Positions 27,126 through 36,390 of a stretch of 64,000 nucleotides of DNA are shown piece by piece. The stretch lies in NCBI RefSeq assembly GCF_042647165.1, contig NZ_JBHRUV010000022.1, one strand, 5' to 3'. The translations under genes and the position numbers were made by a program. The stretch comes from Camelimonas abortus (GTDB lineage: Bacteria; Pseudomonadota; Alphaproteobacteria; Rhizobiales; Beijerinckiaceae). Within the stretch, counting starts at the first letter, position 1; every line of letters begins with the position of its first letter. The notes beneath the pieces were generated by a model. It saw only the letters and a program-made list of their open reading frames with translations. It was not told the origin of the DNA and did not search any database.

Positions 27126-28103
27126 ATGCCAAAGGCAATGGTGGTGCACGAAACCGGCGGACCGGAGGTGATGGTCCTGGAGGAGTATGATCCGGGCTTT
27201 CCGGGGCCGGGCGAAGTCCGCGTCCGCCACATGGCCATCGGCCTCAACTATCTGGACACGTACTACCGCAGCGGCGTCTATCCCATCAAAAGGCCGTTCA
27301 TTCCCGGCGGCGAAGGCGCCGGCGAGATCGTGGCGGTGGGCGAGGGCGTCAATGACTTCGCGCCCGGCGACCGGGTCGCCTATGTGTTCCCCATCGGCGC
27401 CTATGCGGAGGAGCGCTGCGTGCCGGCGGCCAATGTGGTCAAGCTGCCGGGCGCCATCGGCTTCGAGACCGCCGCGGCGCTGATGCTGAAGGGCCTCACC
27501 GCCGAGTTCCTGCTGCACCGCACCTTCCGGGTGGGGCCGGAGCACACCATCCTGTTCCACGCCGCCGCCGGCGGCGTCGGCCTTGTGGCCTGCCAGTGGG
27601 CGCGCCATCTGGGGGCGCGGGTGATCGGCACGGTGGGCTCGGACGAGAAGATCCCGCTGGCCCTCGCCAATGGCTGCGACGAGGTCATCCAGTACCGCCG
27701 CGAGAACGTGGTGGAGCGGGTGAAGGAGCTGACCGGCGGCGAGAAGTGTCACGTGGTGTATGACGGCGTCGGCCGCGCGACCTTCCGCGATTCGCTCGAC
27801 TGCCTGCGCCCGTTCGGCATGTATGTGAACTTCGGCGCCGCGTCCGGCCCGGTGGAGGGCGTCTCCATGGCCGACTTCGCCTCGCGCGGCGCGCTCTACG
27901 CCACGCGGCCGACGCTGTTCACCTTCACCGCCGACCGCGCCCGGCTCATGGACATGGCCAGCAACCTGTTCCACGCGGTGGAGAACGGCGTGATCAGCGC
28001 CCACATCACCGGCCGCTATCCGCTGTCGCGGGCGGCGGACGCCCACCGCGCCCTCGAGGGGCGGCTGACCACCGGCTCGGTGGTGCTGGTTCCGGACGAA
28101 TGA
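27126..28103 (+). CDS. NADPH:quinone reductase (zinc-independent MDR family)
   Basis: 325 residues. GroES-like N-terminal domain with GLNYLDTYYRSGVYP and FIPGGEGAGEIVAVGEGV; Rossmann fold with the glycine motif HAAAGGVGLVACQWA and the block GAASGPVEGV. The cysteine ligands of zinc-dependent alcohol dehydrogenases are absent, as in quinone oxidoreductase 1 (QorA). It probably reduces quinones with NADPH in one-electron steps. The RBS GAGAGGGAAAC precedes ATG 27126. It is upstream of ftsB in the same direction. Confidence 0.9.
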   Translation: MPKAMVVHETGGPEVMVLEEYDPGFPGPGEVRVRHMAIGLNYLDTYYRSGVYPIKRPFIPGGEGAGEIVAVGEGVNDFAPGDRVAYVFPIGAYAEERCVPAANVVKLPGAIGFETAAALMLKGLTAEFLLHRTFRVGPEHTILFHAAAGGVGLVACQWARHLGARVIGTVGSDEKIPLALANGCDEVIQYRRENVVERVKELTGGEKCHVVYDGVGRATFRDSLDCLRPFGMYVNFGAASGPVEGVSMADFASRGALYATRPTLFTFTADRARLMDMASNLFHAVENGVISAHITGRYPLSRAADAHRALEGRLTTGSVVLVPDE

Positions 28104-28262
28104 GCGGCGCGGCGCCGTTGCGGCGCCAGAATCAGCGCGCTGGCCGGAATCCGGCCGCGCCTGCGGGCGGCGTCGCGGGCGCCGCCCCGAACGCGCCGGA
28201 AAAAAACCGGCGCGGGAGGAGGAAACCGGCGCGAAAGGCGCCGGAAGGGCGGCGCAGACGCG

Positions 28263-28631
28263 ATGATGCGCAAGCCAATTTTTACCAATACGGCGCAGGA
28301 TCAGCCCATGGTCATCCGTCGCCGCTTCCGCTCCATCCTGCTGCCGCTTGCGCTCTATCTCGTCTCAGGCGTGATCGTCGGCTATTTCGTGCTGCACGCC
28401 CACAGCGGCCAGCGCGGCCTCGAGGCCAAGCGCGAGATCAAGGGCCAGATCATGGCCCTCACCGCCGAGCTCAACGCGCTGAAGGCGCAGCGCGCCGTCA
28501 TGGAGGACCGCATCTCGCGCATGCGCGACGGCTCCATCGACCGCGACCTGCTGGAGGACCTGGCCCGCCGCAATCTCGGCATGGTCCACCCCAACGATCT
28601 GGTCATCATCCAGCCCGGAGACGGCGACTGA
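28263..28631 (+). CDS. ftsB: Septum formation initiator FtsB/DivIC family
   Basis: 122 residues from ATG 28263; ATG 28308 (MVIRRRF) is an alternative. A short cytoplasmic N-terminus is followed by one membrane helix (ILLPLALYLVSGVIVGYFVL) and a periplasmic coiled coil (KGQIMALTAELNALKAQRAVME), ending in LARRNLGMVHPNDLVI, a block typical of alphaproteobacterial FtsB. FtsB joins FtsL and FtsQ in the divisome. It sits upstream of pdhA, as often in Rhizobiales. Confidence 0.88.
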   Translation: MMRKPIFTNTAQDQPMVIRRRFRSILLPLALYLVSGVIVGYFVLHAHSGQRGLEAKREIKGQIMALTAELNALKAQRAVMEDRISRMRDGSIDRDLLEDLARRNLGMVHPNDLVIIQPGDGD

Positions 28632-28957
28632 GCCGCCGGCCGTTTCGCCGCGCCGCCGCCCTGACGCGGGCGCGGGCGGGCGCGCGCCGCCGCCTGCCCA
28701 TGAGCGTGGATTGACGCAGGCGGCGCTTCGGTCAAACCTGACGCCGGACTGTCCGCCCGGGCTTGCGGCGATGGCGGCGCCCCGGCGGCGCCGGAGCCGG
28801 CCATTCCTTGCTGCGCAAGGTTATGCGGTCCGGGGCGGCGGCCGCGAAGCGCCGGATGGGGACGTCGCCCGCGCGGCGGGCGCGGCGCGGACAGGCCGGC
28901 GGAAAGGACCAGGCTTGCGCAATCCGCAGCAATGTCAGGCGCCTGGCGGGGCGCGGC
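28632..28957. other. Non-coding stretch between ftsB and the pdhA promoter
   Basis: No supportable gene in this 330 bp. Open frames on both strands are Ala/Arg/Gly/Pro chance frames. The following 170 bp carry the pdhA promoter and leader. Confidence 0.45.
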
Positions 28958-28987
28958 TTGCGCTCGCCGGACATTAGACTTTAGTAT
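28958..28987 (+). promoter_or_regulatory. Possible pdhA promoter
   Basis: TTGCGC (28958-28963) and TAGTAT (28982-28987) are 18 bp apart, in the only AT-richer patch before pdhA. The predicted start would leave a leader of about 130 nt containing two perfect hairpins. Moderate match only. Confidence 0.4.
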
Positions 28988-29004
28988 GAGACCGGCAGGC
29001 GACA

Positions 29005-29082
29005 GGAGGACTGGCCGACGGGCCCGTCCTCCAGGAGCATAGGTTCACACGGGCCCACGTAGGGGAGCCCGGGGCGTGAACC
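29005..29082 (+). promoter_or_regulatory. Structured leader of the PDH operon (two hairpins)
   Basis: Hairpin 1: GGAGGAC (29005-29011) pairs with GTCCTCC (29026-29032). Hairpin 2: GGTTCAC (29042-29048) pairs with GTGAACC (29076-29082), with an inner 5-bp helix CGGGC/GCCCG (29050-29054 with 29067-29071). Both outer stems are perfect 7-bp helices. The pdhA start is 43 nt downstream. Not a riboswitch class I recognise. Confidence 0.45.
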
Positions 29083-29124
29083 CGAGCGATCGGCGCGACC
29101 GGCGCCGGACAACCTGAGGCCGTA

Positions 29125-30276
29125 ATGACGAAGAAACCCGCTTCTGCCCGTTCTTCCGCAAACGCGACCGCGGCGCGGTCCGCCACGAGGCCCAGGGGCG
29201 CGCGGCGCGTGTCTGGAGCTGCGGCGGAGACCGCCGGCGGCCCGAAGGCCGCGGAGGACGCCGTATCCGGCGTAAACGTCACGGCGGAGCCGCCGCCGCT
29301 GGGCCGCGAGGAGGAGCTCGAAGCCTACCGCATGATGCTGCTGATCCGGCGCTTCGAGGAGAAGGCCGGCCAGATGTACGGCATGGGGCTGATCGGCGGC
29401 TTCTGCCACCTGTACATTGGCCAGGAAGCAGTGGTCGTCGGCATGCACATGGCGACGAGGGAGGGCGACCAGAACATCACCGGCTATCGCGATCATGGCC
29501 ACATGCTGGTGATGGGCATGGACCCGAAGGGGGTGATGGCCGAGCTGACCGGCCGCCGCGGCGGCTACTCGAAAGGCAAGGGCGGCTCGATGCACATGTT
29601 CTCCACCGAGAAGAAGTTCTACGGCGGGCATGGCATCGTCGGCGCCCAGGTTCCCATCGGCACGGGGCTCGCCTTCGCCAGCCGCTACCGGGGCGATGAC
29701 GCGGTGTGCCTGACCTATTTCGGCGACGGCGCCGCCAACCAGGGCCAGGTCTATGAGAGCTTCAACATGGCGGAGCTCTGGCGGCTGCCGGTGGTCTACG
29801 TCATCGAGAACAACCGCTACGCCATGGGCACCGCGGTGACCCGCGCCACCGCCCAGCCCGATTTCTCAAGGCGCGGCGTTTCCTTCAACATTCCCGGCGA
29901 ACAGGTGGACGGCATGGACGTGCGGGCGGTGAAGGCCGCCGGCGAGCGCGCCATCGCCTGGGCGCGCAGCGGCAAGGGGCCCTACATCCTCGAGATGCAG
30001 ACCTACCGCTACCGCGGCCACTCCATGTCCGACCCGGCCAAATACCGCACCCGCGACGAGGTGGAGAAAGTGCGCGCCGAGCACGACCCCATCGACCAGG
30101 TGCGCCGCCGCCTGCTCGACAGGCATGGCGTCAGCGAGGACGAGCTCAAGCAGATCGACGCCGACGTGCGCCGCGTCGTCAATGAAGCGGCCGACTTCGC
30201 CACCCACGATCCGGAGCCGGACCCGTCCGAGCTGTGGACCGACGTGACCCTGCCGCATGACGCGCCGCGCGGCTGA
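29125..30276 (+). CDS. pdhA: Pyruvate dehydrogenase E1 component, alpha subunit
   Basis: 383 residues. After an Ala/Ser/Arg-rich N-terminal extension (about 1-55) comes the E1-alpha fold: LIRRFEEKAGQMYGMGLIGG, GYRDHGHML, GKGGSMHMFS, and the thiamine diphosphate motif GDGAANQGQVYESFNMAELW ending in NN. The phosphorylation-loop region YRYRGHSMSDPAKYR is conserved. With PdhB it decarboxylates pyruvate and passes the acetyl group to the lipoyl arm of E2. First gene of the PDH operon. Confidence 0.96.
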   Translation: MTKKPASARSSANATAARSATRPRGARRVSGAAAETAGGPKAAEDAVSGVNVTAEPPPLGREEELEAYRMMLLIRRFEEKAGQMYGMGLIGGFCHLYIGQEAVVVGMHMATREGDQNITGYRDHGHMLVMGMDPKGVMAELTGRRGGYSKGKGGSMHMFSTEKKFYGGHGIVGAQVPIGTGLAFASRYRGDDAVCLTYFGDGAANQGQVYESFNMAELWRLPVVYVIENNRYAMGTAVTRATAQPDFSRRGVSFNIPGEQVDGMDVRAVKAAGERAIAWARSGKGPYILEMQTYRYRGHSMSDPAKYRTRDEVEKVRAEHDPIDQVRRRLLDRHGVSEDELKQIDADVRRVVNEAADFATHDPEPDPSELWTDVTLPHDAPRG

Positions 30277-30344
30277 ACCAGCGGACGGCGCCCGCCGGCG
30301 AAGCGGCGGCGACCTCCGGCAGCCCCATTGACCGAGCCAGACCC

Positions 30345-31800
30345 ATGCCGACAGACGTATTGATGCCCGCGCTTTCGCCCACCATGGAAGAGGGCAAGCT
30401 GAGCCGCTGGCTGAAGAAGGAAGGCGACGCCGTGAAAGCCGGCGACGTCATCGCCGAGATCGAGACCGACAAGGCCACCATGGAGGTGGAGGCGGTGGAC
30501 GAGGGCGTGCTGGCGAAGATCCTGGTGCCGGAAGGCGCCGAGGGCGTGAAGGTCAACACCCCCATCGCCATCATCGCCGCCGAGGGCGAGGAGGTGAGCG
30601 CCGCAAGCGCTCCGCCGGCGCCCGCGCAGGCGCCCGCCGCGCCGCACGCGGCGCCGGACGCGCCCGGGGCCCCCGCCGCGCCCGCGAAACCGGCCGAANC
30701 CGCCCGGGAAGGCGCCCGCCGCGCCGCAGGCGGCGCCGGACGCGCCCGGGGCCCCCGCCGCGCCCGCGAAACCGGCCGAAACGGCCGGCGAGGACATGGA
30801 GCTGCCGGAGGGCGTCCCCACGGTGAAAATGACCGTGCGCGAGGCCCTGCGCGACGCCATGGCCGAGGAGATGCGCCGCGACGGGACGGTGTTCGTCATG
30901 GGCGAGGAGGTGGCCGAGTACCAGGGGGCCTACAAGGTCACCCAGGGGCTGCTGCAGGAGTTCGGGCCGAAACGGGTGGTGGACACGCCCATCACCGAAC
31001 ACGGCTTCGCCGGCCTTGGCGTCGGCGCCGCCTTCGGCGGCCTGCGGCCCGTCGTGGAGTTCATGACCTTCAACTTCTCGATGCAGGCCATCGACCATAT
31101 CATCAATTCGGCGGCCAAGACGCTGTACATGTCCGGCGGGCAGCTCAGCTGCCCCATCGTGTTCCGCGGCCCCAACGGCGCGGCTGCCCGCGTGGCGGCC
31201 CAGCACAGCCAGGACTTTTCCGCCTGGTACAGCCACATTCCCGGCCTCACCGTCATCGCCCCCTACACGGCGGCGGACGCCAAGGGCCTGCTCAAGGCGG
31301 CCATCCGCAGCCCCAATCCGGTGGTGTTCCTCGAGAACGAGATTCTCTACGGCCACTCTTTCGAGGTGCCGCAGGTCGACGACTGGCTGGTGCCGATCGG
31401 CAAGGCGCGCATCGCCCGCAAGGGCGGCGACGTCACCATCGTCTCCTGGTCTCACGCCATGGTGTACGCGCTGGAGGCGGCGGAGAAGCTGGCGGCCGAG
31501 GGCATTGAGGCGGAGGTGATCGACCTGCGCACCCTGCGGCCGCTCGACGCCGGGACCATCGTCCGCTCCGTGCAGAAAACCAACCGCTGCGTGGTGGTGG
31601 AGGAAGGCTGGCCGCAGTGCGGCATGTCGGCCGAGATCGCCGCGCGCATCATGGAGCAGGCGTTCGACTATCTCGACGCCCCGGTGGCGCGGGTGACCGG
31701 CAAGGACGTGCCCATGCCCTACGCCGCCAACCTGGAGAAGCTCGCCCTGCCGTCCACGGCCGAGGTCGTCGCGGCGGCGAAGGCCGTCTGCTATCGCTGA
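30345..31800 (+). CDS. pdhB: Pyruvate dehydrogenase E1, beta subunit with N-terminal lipoyl domain (frame broken at an N)
   Basis: The N-terminal 80 residues form a lipoyl domain with lipoyl-lysine in ETDKATMEVEA, then an Ala/Pro linker, then the E1-beta core (VREALRDAMAEEM, GEEVAEYQGAYKVTQGL, DTPITEHGFAGLGVGAA). This fusion is normal for alphaproteobacterial PdhB. At 30699 there is a single N between two copies of a 71-bp linker segment. The frame shifts by one across it: upstream codons are in the 30345 frame, downstream ones in the frame that ends at 31800. Deleting the N alone (484 aa), or the N with one copy (457 aa), restores one frame. I treat it as an assembly artefact and the gene as intact. 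Confidence 0.9.
30628..30780. repeat. 71-bp duplication flanking an N in pdhB
   Basis: Copies at 30628-30698 and 30710-30780 differ at one base. They are separated by the N at 30699 and 10 further bases. Both encode the Ala/Pro linker. It may be an uncollapsed contig overlap or a true linker repeat with a bad base between. Confidence 0.75.
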
Positions 31801-31814
31801 GAGGAGCCAAGCGC

Positions 31815-33170
31815 ATGCCGATCCAGGTGTTGATGCCGGCGCTCTCGCCGACGATGGAGAAAGGCCGCCTCAGCCGCTGGCTGGCGCAGGAAGGCGACGC
31901 GGTGAAACCGGGCGACGTCATCGCCGAGATCGAGACCGACAAGGCCACCATGGAGGTGGAGGCGGCGGACGAGGGCGTGCTGGCCAGGATCGTCGTTCCG
32001 GAAGGAACCGACGACGTGCCGGTCAACGCCGTGATCGCCATCATCGCCGCCGAGGGCGAGACGGTCGAGGCGGCGGCCGCGGCCGCTGACGCCACGCCCG
32101 CGCCGCAGGCGAAACCCCGGACGCAGGAAGCCGCGAGCCCGGCGCCTGAAGCCGCCAGCCCCGCGCCGGAGACGGTCAGCCCCGCGCCGGAGGCGGCCGC
32201 AAGGCCCGCGCCTGAGGCGGCGGGGCCCGCAGCGGCCTCCACGGGCGGGCGGGTGTTCGCTTCGCCCCTGGCCCGCCGGGTCGCGAAGGAGGCGGGCGTC
32301 GACCTGTCGGCGCTGAAGGGCTCCGGCCCGCGCGGCCGCATCATCGAGCGCGACGTGCTGGAGGCGAAGAAATCCGGCGTGGCGGCGAAGCCCCAGGCCG
32401 GCGCCGCGCCGGCCGTTCTGGCCGCGGCGCCGGACGGGGCGGCGGTGCGCGCCATGTTCGCGCCCGGCAGCTATGAGGAAATCCCGCTCGACGGCATGCG
32501 CCGCACCATCGCCCGCCGGCTGGTGGAGTCGAAGCAGACCATTCCGCATTTCTATCTCACGGCGGACTGCGAGATCGACGCGCTGCTCGCCCTGCGCCAG
32601 CAGCTCAACGCCGCCGCGCCGCGGGACGCCGACGGCCGGCCGGAGTGGAAGGTGTCGGTGAACGACCTGGTGGTGAAGGCCTTCGCCGGGGCGCTGCGGC
32701 GCACGCCGGACGCCAACGTCTCCTTCGCCGGCGACGCCATCCTGCGCCACCGCCCGGTGGACGTGGGCGTGGCGGTCTCCATTCCCGGCGGGCTGATCAC
32801 GCCGGTGGTGCGCGACGCCGACCGGCTGGCCATTTCGGCGCTGTCGCAGCAGATCCGCGACCTGGCGGCCCGCGCCCAGAACCGGCGGCTGAAGCCGGAG
32901 GAATACACGGGCGGCTCGGCGGCGGTGTCCAACCTCGGCATGTACGGGGTGCGGGAGTTCGCCGCCGTCATCAATCCGCCGCACGCCACCATCCTGGCGG
33001 TGGGCGAGGGCCAGCAGCGGGTGATCGTGAAGAACGGCCAGCCGGCCGTGGCCACCATGATGACGGTGACGCTGTCGGTTGACCACCGCGCCGTGGACGG
33101 CGTGCTCGGCGCCCGGCTGCTGCAGGCGTTCAGGGCGCTGGTGGAGAATCCGGCCGCCATCCTGGCCTGA
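31815..33170 (+). CDS. pdhC: Dihydrolipoamide acetyltransferase (PDH E2)
   Basis: 451 residues; GAGGAG precedes ATG 31815. Domain order: lipoyl domain (1-80, ETDKATMEVEAADEG, nearly identical in sequence to that of PdhB), Ala/Pro linker with SPAPE repeats, peripheral-subunit-binding domain (ASPLARRVAKEAGVDLSAL, GPRGRIIERDV), and catalytic acetyltransferase domain with the DHRxxDG active-site block in VDHRAVDGVLGARLL. It forms the core of the complex and starts 14 bp after pdhB. Confidence 0.96.
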   Translation: MPIQVLMPALSPTMEKGRLSRWLAQEGDAVKPGDVIAEIETDKATMEVEAADEGVLARIVVPEGTDDVPVNAVIAIIAAEGETVEAAAAAADATPAPQAKPRTQEAASPAPEAASPAPETVSPAPEAAARPAPEAAGPAAASTGGRVFASPLARRVAKEAGVDLSALKGSGPRGRIIERDVLEAKKSGVAAKPQAGAAPAVLAAAPDGAAVRAMFAPGSYEEIPLDGMRRTIARRLVESKQTIPHFYLTADCEIDALLALRQQLNAAAPRDADGRPEWKVSVNDLVVKAFAGALRRTPDANVSFAGDAILRHRPVDVGVAVSIPGGLITPVVRDADRLAISALSQQIRDLAARAQNRRLKPEEYTGGSAAVSNLGMYGVREFAAVINPPHATILAVGEGQQRVIVKNGQPAVATMMTVTLSVDHRAVDGVLGARLLQAFRALVENPAAILA

Positions 33171-33245
33171 GCCGGCGGGGCCGGGCGGCCCCGCGCTGAC
33201 CTGCTGGCGGCGGAGGCGCCGCCCAACCCCGCGAAAGCGACGTCA

Positions 33246-34700
33246 ATGGCAGAGACTTACGACATCATCGTCATCGGCTCGGGCCCGGGCGGCTACGTCA
33301 CCGCCATCCGCGCGGCGCAGCTCGGCTTCCGCACCGCCATTGTCGAGCGCGAGCATCTGGGCGGCATCTGCCTCAACTGGGGCTGCATTCCCACCAAGGC
33401 GCTGCTGCGCTCGGCGGAGATCCGTCACTACATGGAGCGCGCCGCCGACTATGGCCTGAGCGCGCCCGGGGCCGGCTTCGACATCGCCAGGGTGGTGGAG
33501 CGCTCGCGCGCCGTGTCGCGGCAGCTCAACGCCGGCGTCGGCTTCCTGCTGAAGAAGAACGGCGTCGACGTGATCTGGGGCGAGGCGACTCTGACCCGCG
33601 CCGCCGCGGACGGACGGCCCGCCGCCATCTCGGTGAAGCCCGCGCAGAAACCGCCGGCGCAGCCGCAGCCGCCGGTTCCGAAAGGCGTGAAGGGCCCCGG
33701 CGACTATGAGGCCAGCCACGTCATTCTCGCCACAGGCGCGCGCCCGCGGGCGCTGCCCGGCCAGGAGCCGGACGGCCGGCTGGTGTGGAGCTATTTCGAG
33801 GCCATGGTTCCGGAGCGGCTGCCGAAGTCGCTGCTGGTCACCGGCTCCGGTGCCATCGGCGTGGAGTTCGCCTCCTTTTACAACGCCTTCGGCGTCGACG
33901 TGACCGTGGTGGAGCTGCTGCCGCAGATCCTGCCGGCGGAGGACGCCGAAATCGCCGCCATCGCCCGCAAGCGCATGGAGAAGCGGGGGATCAGGTTCCT
34001 CACCGGGGCGAAGGTGGCGAAGCTGGAGAAAAAGGCCGACAGCGTCGTGGCCACCGTCGACGACGGCAGGTCCGCCCGGACCATCGAGGTGGAGCGCGTG
34101 CTCAGCGCCGTCGGCGTGGTGGGCAACATCGAGAATCTCGGGCTGGAGCGGCTGGGGGTGAAGACCGAGCGCGGCTGCGTGGTCACCGACGGGCTCGGGC
34201 GCACCACTGCGCCGGGGATTTACGCCATCGGCGACGTGGCCGGCCCGCCCATGCTGGCGCACAAGGCCGAGCATGAGGGCGTGGCCTGCGTCGAGGCCAT
34301 ACGCGGGCTCAAGGCCCACCCCCTGGAGCGCGCGCGCATTCCCGGATGCACCTATTGCGATCCGCAGGTGGCGTCGGTGGGCCTCACCGAGGCGAAGGCC
34401 AGGGAGGCCGGCTACGACATCCGCGTCGGCCGCTTCCCGTTCATCGGCAACGGCAAGGCCATCGCGCTGGGCGAACCGGACGGGCTGGTGAAAACCATTT
34501 TCGAGAAGTCCACCGGCCGGCTGCTGGGGGCGCATCTGGTGGGCGCGGAAGTGACGGAGCTGGTGCACGGCTTCGTCGTCGCCATGAACCTGGAGACAAC
34601 CGAAGAGGAGCTGATGGCCACGGTGTTCCCGCATCCGACGCTCTCGGAGACCATTCACGAGAGCGTGCTGGACGCCTGGGGGCGGGCCATTCACATCTGA
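33246..34700 (+). CDS. lpdA: Dihydrolipoamide dehydrogenase (PDH E3)
   Basis: 484 residues. FAD fold IIVIGSGPGGYVTAIRAAQLG, redox disulfide GGICLNWGCIPTKALL, NAD fold VTGSGAIGVEFASFY, second FAD motif YAIGDVAGPPMLAHKAEHEG, and the C-terminal His-Glu dyad region HPHPTLSE-like (FPHPTLSETIHE). A Pro/Lys-rich insertion of about 20 residues before the NAD domain (QKPPAQPQPPVPKGVKGPG) occurs in related alphaproteobacterial enzymes. It reoxidises the lipoyl arms of E2. Last enzyme of the operon core. Confidence 0.96.
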   Translation: MAETYDIIVIGSGPGGYVTAIRAAQLGFRTAIVEREHLGGICLNWGCIPTKALLRSAEIRHYMERAADYGLSAPGAGFDIARVVERSRAVSRQLNAGVGFLLKKNGVDVIWGEATLTRAAADGRPAAISVKPAQKPPAQPQPPVPKGVKGPGDYEASHVILATGARPRALPGQEPDGRLVWSYFEAMVPERLPKSLLVTGSGAIGVEFASFYNAFGVDVTVVELLPQILPAEDAEIAAIARKRMEKRGIRFLTGAKVAKLEKKADSVVATVDDGRSARTIEVERVLSAVGVVGNIENLGLERLGVKTERGCVVTDGLGRTTAPGIYAIGDVAGPPMLAHKAEHEGVACVEAIRGLKAHPLERARIPGCTYCDPQVASVGLTEAKAREAGYDIRVGRFPFIGNGKAIALGEPDGLVKTIFEKSTGRLLGAHLVGAEVTELVHGFVVAMNLETTEEELMATVFPHPTLSETIHESVLDAWGRAIHI

Positions 34701-34744
34701 GCCGGTCGGCGGCGCCGTGGCCGGGATGTGACAGCGCGCCGGAT

Positions 34745-34810
34745 TTGTCGCGTCGCGGCGCCGGTCCGGGCCGGCGCGGCCGGCGCCGGCGCTTGAACGT
34801 GACGCGACAA
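34745..34810. repeat. 10-bp inverted repeat around a GC-palindromic loop
   Basis: TTGTCGCGTC (34745-34754) and GACGCGACAA (34801-34810) are perfect inverted copies. The 46 bp between are themselves self-complementary GGCGCCGG-type sequence. It lies between lpdA and the GlsB-like gene and could be a terminator stem or an operator pair. Confidence 0.5.
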
Positions 34811-34887
34811 GACTGTCTCCTGACCGCGTGGAAGGTCGCCGGACCGATTCCGGCTCACGGCGGCCGGCAACGGGGAAGGAGACGGGG

Positions 34888-35169
34888 ATGGACGCAGAGG
34901 TTTACGGCGCGCTTGGCCAGCCGGGCGTCGGGATTTTCATGGCCATCATCGTCGGCGCGATCGCCGGCTGGATCGCCGAGAAGGTCACCCGCGCCTCCAT
35001 GGGGCTTTTCGCCACCATCCTGATGGGCGTCATCGGGGCGGTGGTCGGCAATTTCCTCGCCCGCCAGGTGGGCGTCACGGTTTACGGCTTCTGGGGCAAC
35101 CTGGCGGCCGCAGTGGTCGGCGCGGTGCTGATCATCTGGATTTACCGGGCGATCCGGGGCAGGGCCTGA
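34888..35169 (+). CDS. GlsB/YeaQ/YmgE family small membrane protein
   Basis: 93 residues from ATG 34888, with GGAAGGAGA upstream. Three hydrophobic segments carry the family pattern: GIFMAIIVGAIAGWIAEKV, GLFATILMGVIGAVVGNFLA and FWGNLAAAVVGAVLIIWIYR. The family is known as stress-associated membrane proteins of uncertain function. It is inserted between lpdA and lipA in the same direction. Confidence 0.88.
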   Translation: MDAEVYGALGQPGVGIFMAIIVGAIAGWIAEKVTRASMGLFATILMGVIGAVVGNFLARQVGVTVYGFWGNLAAAVVGAVLIIWIYRAIRGRA

Positions 35170-35394
35170 CGTCCGCCCGGCGGCCGGCGGCGCGCCTTCA
35201 CTTCGCCCCATCTGCGGGGCAGGTTCGCGGCGCCGGCGGAGAGCCGGAACGGCGGGACGGAGGAAACGCGAGACGCGTGGTCGCGGCGGGCGCGCATCCG
35301 CCGCGACGGGCGCGTGCGTCCCGGAGGGATGGCGATGGCGCCGGCGCGGCGCGGGCATGGCCCGCCCCGGCAGAGGCGATGGCGGGAGCCCTTC

Positions 35395-36390
35395 ATGGCT
35401 GTTGTGCTCGATTTGCTGAACAATGATCCGCGCCCTGGCGCCGGCGGCGACGCGGCGGCCAGGCCGGCGCGTCACCCGGAGAAGGCGCACCGGCCGGACC
35501 AGCCGGTGCAGCTGCGCAAGCCGGAGTGGCTGCGGGTGAAGGCGCCGGGCTCGGCCGCTTGGGCCGCCACCAGCCGCATCGTGCGCGGCGCGCGCCTGGT
35601 GACGGTGTGCGAAGAGGCGGGCTGCCCCAATATCGGCGAGTGCTGGGAGAAGAAGCACGCCACCTTCATGATCATGGGCGACACCTGCACGCGGGCGTGC
35701 GCCTTCTGCAACGTGAAGACCGGCATGCCGCAGCCGCTGGATCCGGACGAGCCGCGGCGCGTGGCCGAGGCGGTGGCCAGCCTCGGCCTCAGCCATGTGG
35801 TGATCACCTCCGTGGACCGCGACGACCTGAAAGACGGCGGCGCGCAGCATTTCGCCGACGTGATCGGCGCCATCCGCCGCACGGCCCCGGAAACCACCAT
35901 CGAGGTGCTGACGCCGGACTTCCTGCGCAAGCCCGGCGCGCTGGAGACCGTGGTGGCGGCCCGCCCCGACGTGTTCAACCACAACCTGGAGACTGTGCCG
36001 TCGAAATATCTGACGGTGCGGCCCGGGGCGCGCTATTTCCATTCGCTGCGGCTTTTGCAGCGGGTGAAGGAGCTGGACCCGTCCATCTTCACCAAGTCCG
36101 GCATCATGGTGGGCCTCGGCGAGGAGCGCAACGAGGTGCTGCAGCTGATGGACGACCTGCGCAGCGCCGACGTGGACTTCATCACCATCGGCCAGTACCT
36201 GCAGCCGACGCGCAAGCATCATCCGGTGATCCGCTTCGTCACGCCGGCGGAGTTCGCCGCCTACGCCACCACGGCCCGGGCCAAGGGCTTCCTGATGGTG
36301 TCGTCGAGCCCGCTGACGCGCTCGTCCCATCATGCGGGCGAGGATTTCGAGCGGCTGAAGGCGGCCCGCGCCGCACGCGCCGGCCGCTGA
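35395..36390 (+). CDS. lipA: Lipoyl synthase
   Basis: 331 residues from ATG 35395; the frame is open further upstream but CGGGAG precedes this start. A radical SAM enzyme that inserts two sulfurs into protein-bound octanoyl chains. Auxiliary cluster cysteines CEEAGCPNIGEC and the radical SAM CxxxCxxC motif in TCTRACAFCNV are both intact. The conserved tail SSPLTRSSHHAGEDF is present. It supplies the lipoyl cofactor to the PdhB, PdhC and other carriers encoded just upstream. Confidence 0.96.
   Translation: MAVVLDLLNNDPRPGAGGDAAARPARHPEKAHRPDQPVQLRKPEWLRVKAPGSAAWAATSRIVRGARLVTVCEEAGCPNIGECWEKKHATFMIMGDTCTRACAFCNVKTGMPQPLDPDEPRRVAEAVASLGLSHVVITSVDRDDLKDGGAQHFADVIGAIRRTAPETTIEVLTPDFLRKPGALETVVAARPDVFNHNLETVPSKYLTVRPGARYFHSLRLLQRVKELDPSIFTKSGIMVGLGEERNEVLQLMDDLRSADVDFITIGQYLQPTRKHHPVIRFVTPAEFAAYATTARAKGFLMVSSSPLTRSSHHAGEDFERLKAARAARAGR

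Noticed and set aside
30699..31508. Continuation of the pdhB lipoyl-domain frame past the N as one protein
   Set aside because: The product after the N is Arg/Gly-rich nonsense, while the frame shifted by one encodes a perfect E1-beta core.
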